A stretch of DNA of 46,243 nucleotides from a bacterium. GTDB taxonomy: Bacteria; UBP14; UBA6098; JAFGQG01. A program made the translations under genes and the position numbers. Where the stretch lies: NCBI GenBank assembly GCA_016935765.1, contig JAFGQG010000185.1:1-46243 (forward strand), in the 5' to 3' direction. Positions 17,635-26,382 of this stretch are shown here, piece by piece (the first letter of the stretch is position 1; each line of letters starts with the position of its first letter). The notes under the pieces were generated by a model. That model did not search any database and had not been told where the DNA came from. It saw nothing but the letters and a program-made list of their open reading frames with translations.

Positions 17635-18897
17635 TTACTTTTGCGATAATCCCAACAGGTACGATCGAAGATTTACTTTCTCTTTAAGAATTCCAAGTTT
17701 CTTTCTGATCTGGTGACGGTGTTTATGCACGGTTTTTACGGATATACCTAACCCATCCGCTATCTCTTCGGACCTGTAACCGTTCTTTATCAAGTCGCAT
17801 ATCTCGATCTCTCTCTGAGATAGTTTGGAGTACTCGGATAGTGTGGTTAATGGGGAGGAGGCAAGTTCCTTGATACCTTCTTCAAGCAAGCCCACCAGGT
17901 TCATCCGAGTGTCCTTATCACCGCTCTTGACCTTGGAGATGATCGGTACAAGCACCTGCTCGAAATCCTTCGCGACCTCCTGGCGGATATTTGTTTCGCT
18001 ATCCTTTAAATGCTCCAAAACCCTCTCAAGGGTAGCTTTCTCTCTCTCCAGATTTGCTACTGCGGTTTCTAATTCTTTTGTTCTTTCCTCTACCATCTGC
18101 TCCAATTGCTCATTCAAACTCTGTAAATATTCTTCAGCTTGCTTTCTTTTTGTAATATCCCTGCATATCCCCTCAACAGCTATGATGTTGTCGTCATCAT
18201 CTTTCATCCCGTAATTTGATTGAAGTATCCATCTTTCAGATCCATCAGGTCCGACGATCTTGTACTCAAAAACCGGGTCGATCTCTCCCTTTTTCATATT
18301 CGTAAAGCTCTTTTTTAGGGGCTTTTTAAACTCAGTGTGTATAATATCAAAGAAGAATTCCGGATTTTTGATGAATTCAATATTATCATAGCCAAAAACG
18401 TGTTTAGCGCCCGGGCTGAAATACTCATAATTCCCGTCCGGTAACGACAGCCTGAATACCGCCTCATCTATTCCTTCGACCAGGTTCCGGAATTTCTTTT
18501 CGTTCTCCCTGAGTTTCCTCTCCATCTTGTGCTTATATAAAGCCATCTCAATTACGCTGTGAACCTCCTTATCCTCGAATGGTTTAAGTATATAGCCAAA
18601 AGGTTCGCTCAATTTCGCTTTTTGAAGAGTCGCGTTATCGGCATAAGCAGTTAGATAGATTACCGGAATATCAAGCTCCTTCCTGATCTGTTTGGCAGCT
18701 TGTATACCGTTCATTTTCCCCTGTAATACTATATCCATGAGAACTATGTCGGGTCTATTATTCATGGCAGACTTTATACTGTCTTCTCCACTCGATACTA
18801 CATCGACAACTTTGTAATCTAAATTAAGTAAAGTGGATTCGATATCCTTTGCGATTATACCTTCATCCTCTACTATCAACACTTTCGTATCAGGCAT
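17635..18897 (-). CDS. REC-PAS-LuxR response regulator (second paralogous pair)
   Basis: I start at the ATG at 18897 (420 residues, MPDTKVLIVEDEG). The ATG five codons upstream is itself part of the ribosome site GGGAGGAAACAAA. A CheY-like receiver (about 1-120) has Asp55 in LMDIVL. A PAS domain (about 135-255) contains YFSPGAKHVFGYD and a C-terminal CRDITKRKQAEE. A coiled coil (about 255-310) and a helical linker (QEVAKDFEQVLVPII) follow. The C-terminal LuxR-type HTH contains LSQREIEICDLIKNG and SVKTVHKHRHQIRKKLGI. It thus combines phosphorylation input, a second sensory domain and DNA binding. It overlaps the 3' end of the kinase gene by 8 bases, so that kinase should be its partner. A close paralogue lies at 20718-21953. 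Confidence 0.93.
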   Translation of the reverse strand: MPDTKVLIVEDEGIIAKDIESTLLNLDYKVVDVVSSGEDSIKSAMNNRPDIVLMDIVLQGKMNGIQAAKQIRKELDIPVIYLTAYADNATLQKAKLSEPFGYILKPFEDKEVHSVIEMALYKHKMERKLRENEKKFRNLVEGIDEAVFRLSLPDGNYEYFSPGAKHVFGYDNIEFIKNPEFFFDIIHTEFKKPLKKSFTNMKKGEIDPVFEYKIVGPDGSERWILQSNYGMKDDDDNIIAVEGICRDITKRKQAEEYLQSLNEQLEQMVEERTKELETAVANLEREKATLERVLEHLKDSETNIRQEVAKDFEQVLVPIISKVKSGDKDTRMNLVGLLEEGIKELASSPLTTLSEYSKLSQREIEICDLIKNGYRSEEIADGLGISVKTVHKHRHQIRKKLGILKEKVNLRSYLLGLSQK

Positions 18898-20590
18898 TTT
18901 GTTTCCTCCCATCAGTATATTGGATTCTCTTGAATTTTATCAAAAAGGCAGTGCCCTTACACTCGTTTTTTTTATTTGTATCTTTTATAGCCGATTTAAA
19001 CCCGCCCATTTTAAATGAATTACAGGAACCGATCTCGATGCTTCCCTTGAGTTGCTTGACCAGGGTATTTACGATCTGGAGCCCTAAACTAGCAGTATTC
19101 TTAAAGTCAATATCTTTTGGGAACCCCATACCGTTGTCCTGGATCAACATCGCATAATCCTCTTTGCCTTTACTCGTGAGTTCAATTGAGATTACACCAT
19201 CCATGTTATTCGGAAAAGCATGTTTAAGAGCGTTTGATACAAGCTCATTGATGATCAGTCCGCAGGGGATAGCAGTATCGATACCCAGGAAGACATTCTT
19301 TGCTTCGACTTGAAACCTTATCTTAGATGAATTTATAACGAAGGAGGCGAATAACTGGGAAGCCAGGCTTTTTATGTAGTTCTCAAAGTCGATAACTGCC
19401 AGGTCCTCCGACCGGTATAGTTTTTCATGGACAAGCGACATACTCTTGATCCTGTTCCTGGTTTCAGTGAACACTTCCAGTACAGACTCATTCTCAATAT
19501 ATCCGGCTTGCAGTTTCAGGAGGCTTGATATAACCTGCAGATTGTTCTTTGTGCGGTGGTGTATCTCTTTTAACAAGAGCTCCTTCTCTGTCAGAGCGTT
19601 CCGAATCTGCTCTTCCGCTTTTTTCCACTCGGTAATATCCCTGCAGACCATCAGGATTTCGATAGATTTTCCTTTATTATCCTTTAGTAATGTTGTTGAT
19701 ATAAAGGTGGGAAAGGAAGTTCCATCCTTTCTGAAATTTAAAAATTCGCCCTTCCATGAACCATTTTGCCTGGTCAAGTTAAGAACCTCGTCTAATTTTT
19801 GCTCATTCTCTTTATTATACAACTTGCTTATTTTCGAGTCTAACAGCTCTTCATTTTCAAAGCTGTGCATTTTCGAGAAAGCTTCATTGGCGTAGGAGAT
19901 CACCAAATCGAATCTGAATATAGCTACCCCATCGATAGATTGGTCCATGGCTGAGCTTAAGCGCTTGATCTCTGCTTCAGCCTCCATTTTCTCAGTGAGA
20001 TCCCTTATTATGCCGACAGTTCCCAGAAACTGCTTGATATCCGAGTCAACTGGCGCATCATAATGACCGGAGGAAGTAACCTCTCCATGTAAAGTGAGTA
20101 AACCGGTTTTCTTTTCACTTTTCTCCTGATCCTTTTCCCACCCTTTGGGGATCAATCTTATCTCCAAACCCCTGGTAGATCTTCTTCCTGTTCTACGTTC
20201 GTCAAATAGTTTTGGGGCTTTCTTGTCTCCGGTGATCTTGCCTTTAAATTGAGGCAGGACAGAAGAACGACTCACAAATGCAAGGTCGTCAGGATGGATG
20301 ATAATACTAAAGTGCTTGCCAATTAAGTCCGCTGGTTTATAATCCAGCAACTCGATAGAGTTGTTGACGAATACGAAATAACCATCAGGGTCTATTTCAT
20401 ATATGATCACCGGCAGATCGTCAAGCAGATTCAAGCATCGCTTTTCGTTTATGAGTATTGCGGGTTTGAATTTTCCAGAACCGTTGGATGGCATATCCTT
20501 TGATGATTTTTTTTCACTTTTTCGTGTACGTATTTTATCTTTTGAAGCTTTAGTGGAAGATTTATCTTTATGTATATTTTTATTATCCAT
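18890..20590 (-). CDS. Soluble PAS-PAS-HisKA_2 sensor kinase
   Basis: This 566-residue protein has no signal peptide or transmembrane helix, so it is cytoplasmic. A Lys/Ser-rich N-terminus (1-45) is followed by a PAS domain (about 50-205) with a long charged insertion (APKLFDERRTG). A second PAS (about 207-330) ends in CRDITEWKKAEE. The HisKA_2 dimerisation domain has H-box KEIHHRTKNNLQVISSLLK (His near 343), and the ATPase domain has N-box IINELVSNALKHAFP and G1 QDNGMGFPKD. HisKA_2 kinases often phosphorylate stand-alone or unusual receivers. The downstream regulator gene overlaps it by 8 bases, which indicates pairing. Confidence 0.92.
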   Translation of the reverse strand: MDNKNIHKDKSSTKASKDKIRTRKSEKKSSKDMPSNGSGKFKPAILINEKRCLNLLDDLPVIIYEIDPDGYFVFVNNSIELLDYKPADLIGKHFSIIIHPDDLAFVSRSSVLPQFKGKITGDKKAPKLFDERRTGRRSTRGLEIRLIPKGWEKDQEKSEKKTGLLTLHGEVTSSGHYDAPVDSDIKQFLGTVGIIRDLTEKMEAEAEIKRLSSAMDQSIDGVAIFRFDLVISYANEAFSKMHSFENEELLDSKISKLYNKENEQKLDEVLNLTRQNGSWKGEFLNFRKDGTSFPTFISTTLLKDNKGKSIEILMVCRDITEWKKAEEQIRNALTEKELLLKEIHHRTKNNLQVISSLLKLQAGYIENESVLEVFTETRNRIKSMSLVHEKLYRSEDLAVIDFENYIKSLASQLFASFVINSSKIRFQVEAKNVFLGIDTAIPCGLIINELVSNALKHAFPNNMDGVISIELTSKGKEDYAMLIQDNGMGFPKDIDFKNTASLGLQIVNTLVKQLKGSIEIGSCNSFKMGGFKSAIKDTNKKNECKGTAFLIKFKRIQYTDGRKQNA

Positions 20591-20717
20591 TGTAATTACT
20601 CCAGTTTTAAGTAAAAAAACTTACATAATAAATAAACATACGGAGTAATATATCATTGAAAAATATATAGACAAGTTAAAAAGATGCCTGAACCCCCAAA
20701 AATTTTTTTCTTCTAAA

Positions 20718-21953
20718 CTAAGTCAGGCTTAACAGGTAAGAGCGGAGATTGATTTTATCGTTTGTGATGCCCAGTTTTTTGCGCATTTGTTGTCTGTGTT
20801 TCTGCACAGTAGTTGGGGCTATGTTCAATTCTGCGGAGATCTCTTTGGAAGTTAAGCCGTTTTTGACCATGTTGCAGATCTCAATTTCACGTGGGGATAG
20901 TTTTGAATAAACTGATAAAACATTTAAAGGTGAGGTCGCCAATTCTCTTAGCCCACTCTCTATCAATTCTACGAGTATCAGGTTATTTGGATCGACCGCT
21001 CGTTTTAACTTCGCCAGAATAGGAATTAAGACCTGGTCAATATCACTGGTGATTTCGCGCCTTATATTTAGTTTTTCCTCGCTGATGTAGGCAAGGACTT
21101 CCTTAAGGGCAGTATTCTTCTTCTCCAATTCAACAGTTCGTTCCTTCACTTTCCTTTCCAACTCATCATGGGCTTTCCTCAAGGATTCTTCAGCTTTTTT
21201 ACGCTCGGTGATTCCCCTGCAAATGCCCTCTATAGCAATCAGGTTGCCTTCATCATCGAATAAACCTTTATTGGATTGCATTATCCAACGCTCGTTGTTT
21301 TTTGAATCGAGTATCTTGTATTCATATATTGGATCGACGATACCCTTTGCTAATTCAGCCCATTTCTCTCTTATATAATCCTCGGAAGACGGGTGTATTA
21401 TCTTCTTTATGAATAGCGGGTCCTTTACGAATTTGCTCGCGTCGTAACCGAATACCAGCTTGGCAGCGGGAGAAAAATATTCATAGTCGCCCTCAGGAAG
21501 AGTCATACGGAAAATCGCTTCTCGTACTCCTTCAATCAAACTCCTGTATCTTTCCTCGTTCTCCCTTAGTTTTTTCTCCATCTGATACTTATAAAGCGCC
21601 ATCTCTATAACAGTTTCAAGTTCCCTGTCGCCGAATGGTTTAAGAATATAACCATAAGGCTCAGTTACTTTTGCTTTCTCAAGCGTTTTCTTATCAGCAT
21701 AAGCAGTCAAATAAACTACAGGTATTTTGAAATTGTTGTGTATTTCTTCAGCAGTATCGATGCCGTTCATTTTACCCGCAAGGACAATATCCATTAATAC
21801 CAGGTCAGGCATGGAATCGTTGACTTTTTCAAGCGCTTCTTCACCTGATGAGGCTGTACCAACAACATTGTAACCAATACCTTTCAAAATATTCTTGATA
21901 TCCTTTGCTACGATATTCTCATCTTCGACAATCAAAATTTTTGCTTCACCCAT
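20718..21953 (-). CDS. REC-PAS-LuxR response regulator (first paralogous pair)
   Basis: This 411-residue protein has the same layout as the regulator at 17635-18897: receiver with Asp55 (LMDIVLAG), PAS domain (YFSPAAKLVFGYD, CRGITERKKAEE), coiled coil, helical linker (REITSDIDQVLIPIL) and LuxR HTH (LSPREIEICNMVKNG, APTTVQKHRQQMRKKLGI). The two proteins are similar along their full length, so this is a duplicated pair. A clear ribosome site (GGAGG) precedes the ATG. The gene lies 42 bases downstream of the kinase at 21996-23906, its likely partner. Confidence 0.93.
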   Translation of the reverse strand: MGEAKILIVEDENIVAKDIKNILKGIGYNVVGTASSGEEALEKVNDSMPDLVLMDIVLAGKMNGIDTAEEIHNNFKIPVVYLTAYADKKTLEKAKVTEPYGYILKPFGDRELETVIEMALYKYQMEKKLRENEERYRSLIEGVREAIFRMTLPEGDYEYFSPAAKLVFGYDASKFVKDPLFIKKIIHPSSEDYIREKWAELAKGIVDPIYEYKILDSKNNERWIMQSNKGLFDDEGNLIAIEGICRGITERKKAEESLRKAHDELERKVKERTVELEKKNTALKEVLAYISEEKLNIRREITSDIDQVLIPILAKLKRAVDPNNLILVELIESGLRELATSPLNVLSVYSKLSPREIEICNMVKNGLTSKEISAELNIAPTTVQKHRQQMRKKLGITNDKINLRSYLLSLT

Positions 21954-21995
21954 TTTATATCCTCCTAATACTTTCCATTTTTATGAGAAATATTA

Positions 21996-23906
21996 TTAAA
22001 ATTCGATTTTAAAAGTTGTCCCAATAAGTCTTTTTCCTTTATGGTTTATTCTTTTCAGTTGCTTGTAATCGCGAATCATTTCTATCTTTCCGCCAAGTTG
22101 TTCCACTAAAGTGATTACGACTTGCAAACCCATGCTATCGCAATTTCTAAAATCAATGTCATCTGGAAGCCCGATCCCGTTATCGCTTACAATCAACATG
22201 AACGGCTTGTTTTGTGATAAACGATCATGTTTTTGATAAGAAACTAAATTATCACGTTTTACATGAAGCTTTACCAGTATCTGACCATTCCCGTTCATCG
22301 AGGGCGTGAGCTTCTTAGGGAAAGCGTGTTTCAATGAATTCGAAAGCAGTTCATTAATGATCAAACCAACCGGAATTGCGGTATCAAGGTTAAGAAAAAG
22401 ATTATCAACATCGATATTCATCTTGATGCTGTTGGATAGAACCCTGTATGAGTTGTATAAATTGGATGTTAGGCTAGTAATATACTCTGAGAAGTCTATG
22501 TTCGCCAGGTCTCCAGACCTATATAATTTCTCATGGATCAAAGCCATAGCCTGGATTCTATTTTGAGTTTCTTTAAAAACCTCGCTAACTGTTATGTTCT
22601 TTATCTGACCAGATTGAATCCTTAACAAACTCGATATCACCTGCAGATTGTTTTTAACCCTATGATGAATTTCTTTCAGGAGAACCTCTTTCTCTTTCAA
22701 GGAGGCTCTTATTTTTTCTTGTGTTTCTTTCTGTTCAGTGATATCCCTGAAAACCCATAAAATTCCTGCCGGATTTTGTGATTCATCCTTCAGCAGCGTT
22801 ATTGATGAATAGGTTGGGAAAAGCGAAACACCGTATTTAAAATGCCTCAGTTCGCCTTCCCAGGAACCCTCAGAGCAAATTTCCTTGAGCATCGCTTTGA
22901 AATCCTTGTGTTCAATACCTGAAAGGAATTCCTTTACACTAGTTCCAATAACCTGTTCGGTATCACAATTATGCATTATTGCAAAAGCCTCGTTTGCATA
23001 AGTAATCCCCGCGCTGAGGTCTGAGATGGCAATTCCATCTATCGACTGGGATATCGCTGATATCAAAATGGTAATCTCCTTCTCGGCAATTTTTCTCTCT
23101 GTAATATCTTTAATTATTCCGATAGTCCCCAGGAACTTCTTTTTATCATTTACGAGAGGAGCGCTGTATAAACCAGATGATGTAACCTCACCATAAAAAC
23201 TTATATTCCGGCTACTCTTTTTATTTCTATCCTTTTTATGAATAAGCTTGACCTCGAGATATTTCGTTCTCCTTTCACCCGTTCTTCTCTCGTCGAAAAG
23301 CTTTGGCGCGTTCTTTTCGCCGACGCTCTTTCCCCTGTATTTTGGTAAAACCGTTGCCCTCGTTATTTGTTTTGTGGTCGTCGCTTTGATAATAGTAGTG
23401 AAGTGTTTACCTAACAACTCCTCCGGAGTGTAACCCAGGCAGCATACATTCTGATTCAAATAGGTGAATAATCCCTTAGGATCGATTTGATATACGATTT
23501 CTGGCAGGAATTCCACCATGTTCTTGTAATGTTGTTCGCTATTTTGCAATTGATCCAGCATGGAGTTATGCCTAGTGATATTCGAAAATATTAGACCGAT
23601 ACCGTTCTTTATTGCAAATGACTTAATGAAATAAGCCTTCTCACCTCCTGACTTTGAGGGAATTTTCTCCTCACCGCAGGAACGGTTCTTTGCCGATGAA
23701 TTGTCTATATACTTGTGCAAAATTCCAGATTTTCTAAAAAGCAATGAAAGCTTGGTGATCTTCTCATCTATTAGTTTCTTCTTATTTGCGCTGAATATGT
23801 TAATTGCTGTATTGTTAATATAGCGAATCCTGTTTTGTCCATCCAGAGCGATAAAGCCATCGGAGGAAGCGTTGATAAGAGCGTCGAATATCTGATTTCT
23901 ATCCAT
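21996..23906 (-). CDS. Soluble multi-PAS HisKA_2 sensor kinase
   Basis: I use the ATG at 23906 (636 residues); a TTG at 23927 would add seven residues. There are no membrane segments. Three PAS domains are visible: residues about 4-110 (a PAS core, FIALDGQNRIRYIN), about 130-290 with the same charged insertion as the paralogue (APKLFDERRTGERRT), and about 292-400 (YANEAFAIMHN, FRDITEQKETQE). The HisKA_2 H-box KEIHHRVKNNLQVISSLLR has its His near 412. The ATPase domain carries IINELLSNSLKHAFP and SDNGIGLPDD. It precedes its presumed response regulator by 42 bases and follows the REC-PAS kinase by about 54. Confidence 0.92.
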   Translation of the reverse strand: MDRNQIFDALINASSDGFIALDGQNRIRYINNTAINIFSANKKKLIDEKITKLSLLFRKSGILHKYIDNSSAKNRSCGEEKIPSKSGGEKAYFIKSFAIKNGIGLIFSNITRHNSMLDQLQNSEQHYKNMVEFLPEIVYQIDPKGLFTYLNQNVCCLGYTPEELLGKHFTTIIKATTTKQITRATVLPKYRGKSVGEKNAPKLFDERRTGERRTKYLEVKLIHKKDRNKKSSRNISFYGEVTSSGLYSAPLVNDKKKFLGTIGIIKDITERKIAEKEITILISAISQSIDGIAISDLSAGITYANEAFAIMHNCDTEQVIGTSVKEFLSGIEHKDFKAMLKEICSEGSWEGELRHFKYGVSLFPTYSSITLLKDESQNPAGILWVFRDITEQKETQEKIRASLKEKEVLLKEIHHRVKNNLQVISSLLRIQSGQIKNITVSEVFKETQNRIQAMALIHEKLYRSGDLANIDFSEYITSLTSNLYNSYRVLSNSIKMNIDVDNLFLNLDTAIPVGLIINELLSNSLKHAFPKKLTPSMNGNGQILVKLHVKRDNLVSYQKHDRLSQNKPFMLIVSDNGIGLPDDIDFRNCDSMGLQVVITLVEQLGGKIEMIRDYKQLKRINHKGKRLIGTTFKIEF

Positions 23907-23960
23907 CAATTTCTTACTGCAATCCAATAATTAAGAGGTTAAAAACACTACCCGGCAGAA

Positions 23961-26189
23961 TCAGTACTTGCACTGTTGCTGAATAGCCTCTTTAAACCAG
24001 ATTTTAAAAGTGGTTCCGGGCTTGTTATTTTGCTTTTCACCAGAGGTTCTATAAAATGAAGGTATATATTCAATTTCCCCTTTTAACTGCTCTACCATCG
24101 ATAAAACGATTTGTATCCCAAGTGTGTCCGTATTGTCTAAATCAAAGCTGTCAGGCATCCCTATACCGTTATCACTCACTATCAAGGATAACATGGATTC
24201 ATTGTAATTTGGATCGGGGTCAGTGGTAGATTCTATCCTTTTAAACTCGATATATATTTCTCCTGTCATTTCATTTGGGAACGCATGTTTCAGAATGTTG
24301 GATAGTAATTCATTGATAATAAGTGAGCAACAGTTAGCTGCATCAACCGCCATTAAAATTTCATCGATATAAATAGATAATTTAATACGTTCACTCGAGA
24401 TCTTGTATGATGCAAATATTTGAGAAACAAGACTGCGGATATATTTAGGAAATTCTATCTTGGTCAGGTCTTCAGATTGATACAACTTTTCGTAAATCAG
24501 ACTCATTGAGTCGATTCGGTTGCGGGTTTCTCTCAGTATCTCCAAAACACAGGGGTCTAAAACCTGGGTAGATTGAAGTCTGAAGAGGCTTGAGATTACT
24601 TGTAAATTATTCTTTACCCGGTGATGGATTTCCCTGAGAAGGGCCTCTTTTTCCTTCAATGATGATAATATTTGCTTCTCGGCTTGCTTTACTTCTGTTA
24701 TATCATTTACGATGTGAGTGATACCAATAACCTCATTATCCTCAGTTATTGGTCCGATATGGGTTTTATAGTAAGATTTTGTTCCTTTGGGACCTTTACC
24801 AGTGATTTCGTAGAATTTTCCTTCTCCTGTTTTAAAGGCTTCTATAATAGTCTCTTTAACCATATCGTGAAATTGGGGATCAATGAAGTCAAAAACTGTT
24901 TTTCCTATAGTTTCTTCTTGAGTAAATCCTTCAATTGTATGGTTTATGAATTTGATCTTGCCTTTTTCATCAGTTATTAAAATGGTATTTGGCGCGTTCT
25001 TTGCAAGAGAAGACCACTTCTCCTCCGAAATTTTTAAGGCTTCCAGAGTTTTTTTATGTTCAGTTATATCTTTGATTATATTAACGAAGGTTATGGGTTC
25101 ACCTTTTGTGTCTTGTACAACGCTGGTGGAAAGTTCTACAGGAAACTCGATACCGCCTCTCTTTAGAAAACTGTATTCAATATTCCTGAGTGTTTGTTGT
25201 TTTAATACTTTTTTCATATTAATAGCCGCTCTGTGCCTATCGACAGGTGCTATCAATTCAAGTATGTTTCTGCCTATTAGTTCTTCTTTAACAGTAAAGC
25301 CATGCATTTCAACCATAGCGAGATTGCAGTCCAGCAGGTTCCCACTGCTATCGGTGACTGAAATAGAATTGGGTGATGATTCCAGGATATTTCGCAGAGT
25401 TTCCCGGCTGTCTCTTAATTCTGCTTCAATATACTTTTGTTCGGTTATATCCCTGCAGATAGCGAGCATTCCAGAAGGCTTCCCTCCCGCGTCCATAACA
25501 AGCGAAGTGGACATCTGCGTAGGAAAGGTCGTTCCGTCCTTCCTGAAATGATCAAGTTCCCCCTTCCAGGAGCCCCTCGTTTTTATTGAATCTATTATTT
25601 CAGTATAATCTTTCCGTTGTTCGGGGGAATGAAGATTAGATATTTTGAAGTACTTCATCTCTTCCTGTGTGTAACCGTGAATTTCCGCAAATGCTTTATT
25701 AATATAAACTAAACCGTTATTTATATCTGAGAGAGCGATGCCATCTATAGAATTTTCTACCATGGCTTCTAACTGAGATGCATACTGAACAAGTTTCTTC
25801 TCAGAATCTTTACGTTCTATCGCATAAAAAATTGATTTTGCAAGCAAGTCCCCATCCATTTCCCACTTAACCAGGTAATCCTGTGCTCCTTCTTTAATAA
25901 CCTTCACAGCCAGTTCTTTATCATCCACGCCGGTGATAACAATAATTGGAACTCCCGGTATCTTGTTGCGCGCTGAAGAAAATGTATTGAAACCCTTGCT
26001 ATCGGGAAGCAGCAAATCAAGTAAAAGCATATCAATATCATCACTTGAAAATTTACCTAAACCCGTAGAAAGCTGATTGCTGCATTCTATATCAAACTGC
26101 GCCAGGTCTGATCCCGCGAGCATTTTCTGTATCAAACGAATATCTCCAGGATCATCCTCAATTAACAATACTTTTATTGGTTTACTCAT
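23961..26189 (-). CDS. REC-PAS-PAS-PAS-HisKA_2 kinase
   Basis: This 742-residue cytoplasmic kinase starts with a receiver (1-125, Asp58 in LLLDLLLPDS), unlike its two neighbours. It then carries three PAS domains (about 140-260, 265-385 and 390-505), each ending in a typical (C/K)DITE(Q/H/V)K segment. The HisKA_2 H-box REIHHRVKNNLQVISSLFR has its His near 520, and the ATPase domain contains IINELLSNILKHAFP and SDNGIGMPDS. The receiver at the N-terminus lets it take a phosphoryl signal from another kinase, so it could sit above or beside the two kinase/regulator pairs downstream. That hierarchy is inference. Confidence 0.92.
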   Translation of the reverse strand: MSKPIKVLLIEDDPGDIRLIQKMLAGSDLAQFDIECSNQLSTGLGKFSSDDIDMLLLDLLLPDSKGFNTFSSARNKIPGVPIIVITGVDDKELAVKVIKEGAQDYLVKWEMDGDLLAKSIFYAIERKDSEKKLVQYASQLEAMVENSIDGIALSDINNGLVYINKAFAEIHGYTQEEMKYFKISNLHSPEQRKDYTEIIDSIKTRGSWKGELDHFRKDGTTFPTQMSTSLVMDAGGKPSGMLAICRDITEQKYIEAELRDSRETLRNILESSPNSISVTDSSGNLLDCNLAMVEMHGFTVKEELIGRNILELIAPVDRHRAAINMKKVLKQQTLRNIEYSFLKRGGIEFPVELSTSVVQDTKGEPITFVNIIKDITEHKKTLEALKISEEKWSSLAKNAPNTILITDEKGKIKFINHTIEGFTQEETIGKTVFDFIDPQFHDMVKETIIEAFKTGEGKFYEITGKGPKGTKSYYKTHIGPITEDNEVIGITHIVNDITEVKQAEKQILSSLKEKEALLREIHHRVKNNLQVISSLFRLQSTQVLDPCVLEILRETRNRIDSMSLIYEKLYQSEDLTKIEFPKYIRSLVSQIFASYKISSERIKLSIYIDEILMAVDAANCCSLIINELLSNILKHAFPNEMTGEIYIEFKRIESTTDPDPNYNESMLSLIVSDNGIGMPDSFDLDNTDTLGIQIVLSMVEQLKGEIEYIPSFYRTSGEKQNNKPGTTFKIWFKEAIQQQCKY

Positions 26190-26382
26190 TAATCCTTACT
26201 TAAACACATGCTCTAAAAAAGCAGTTCAAAACATCTAAACTAAAAATAAGTACTTTTGAGTTACTAATAAATCAATTATTAATACCTCATTTCCAAAACA
26301 AATGTAAGATATTAGAGTAAATATGTCAAGCTTTTTTCAATAGAATTTCCAATTGAAAAAGGCTTTACCGAAAAAGGTGTTT

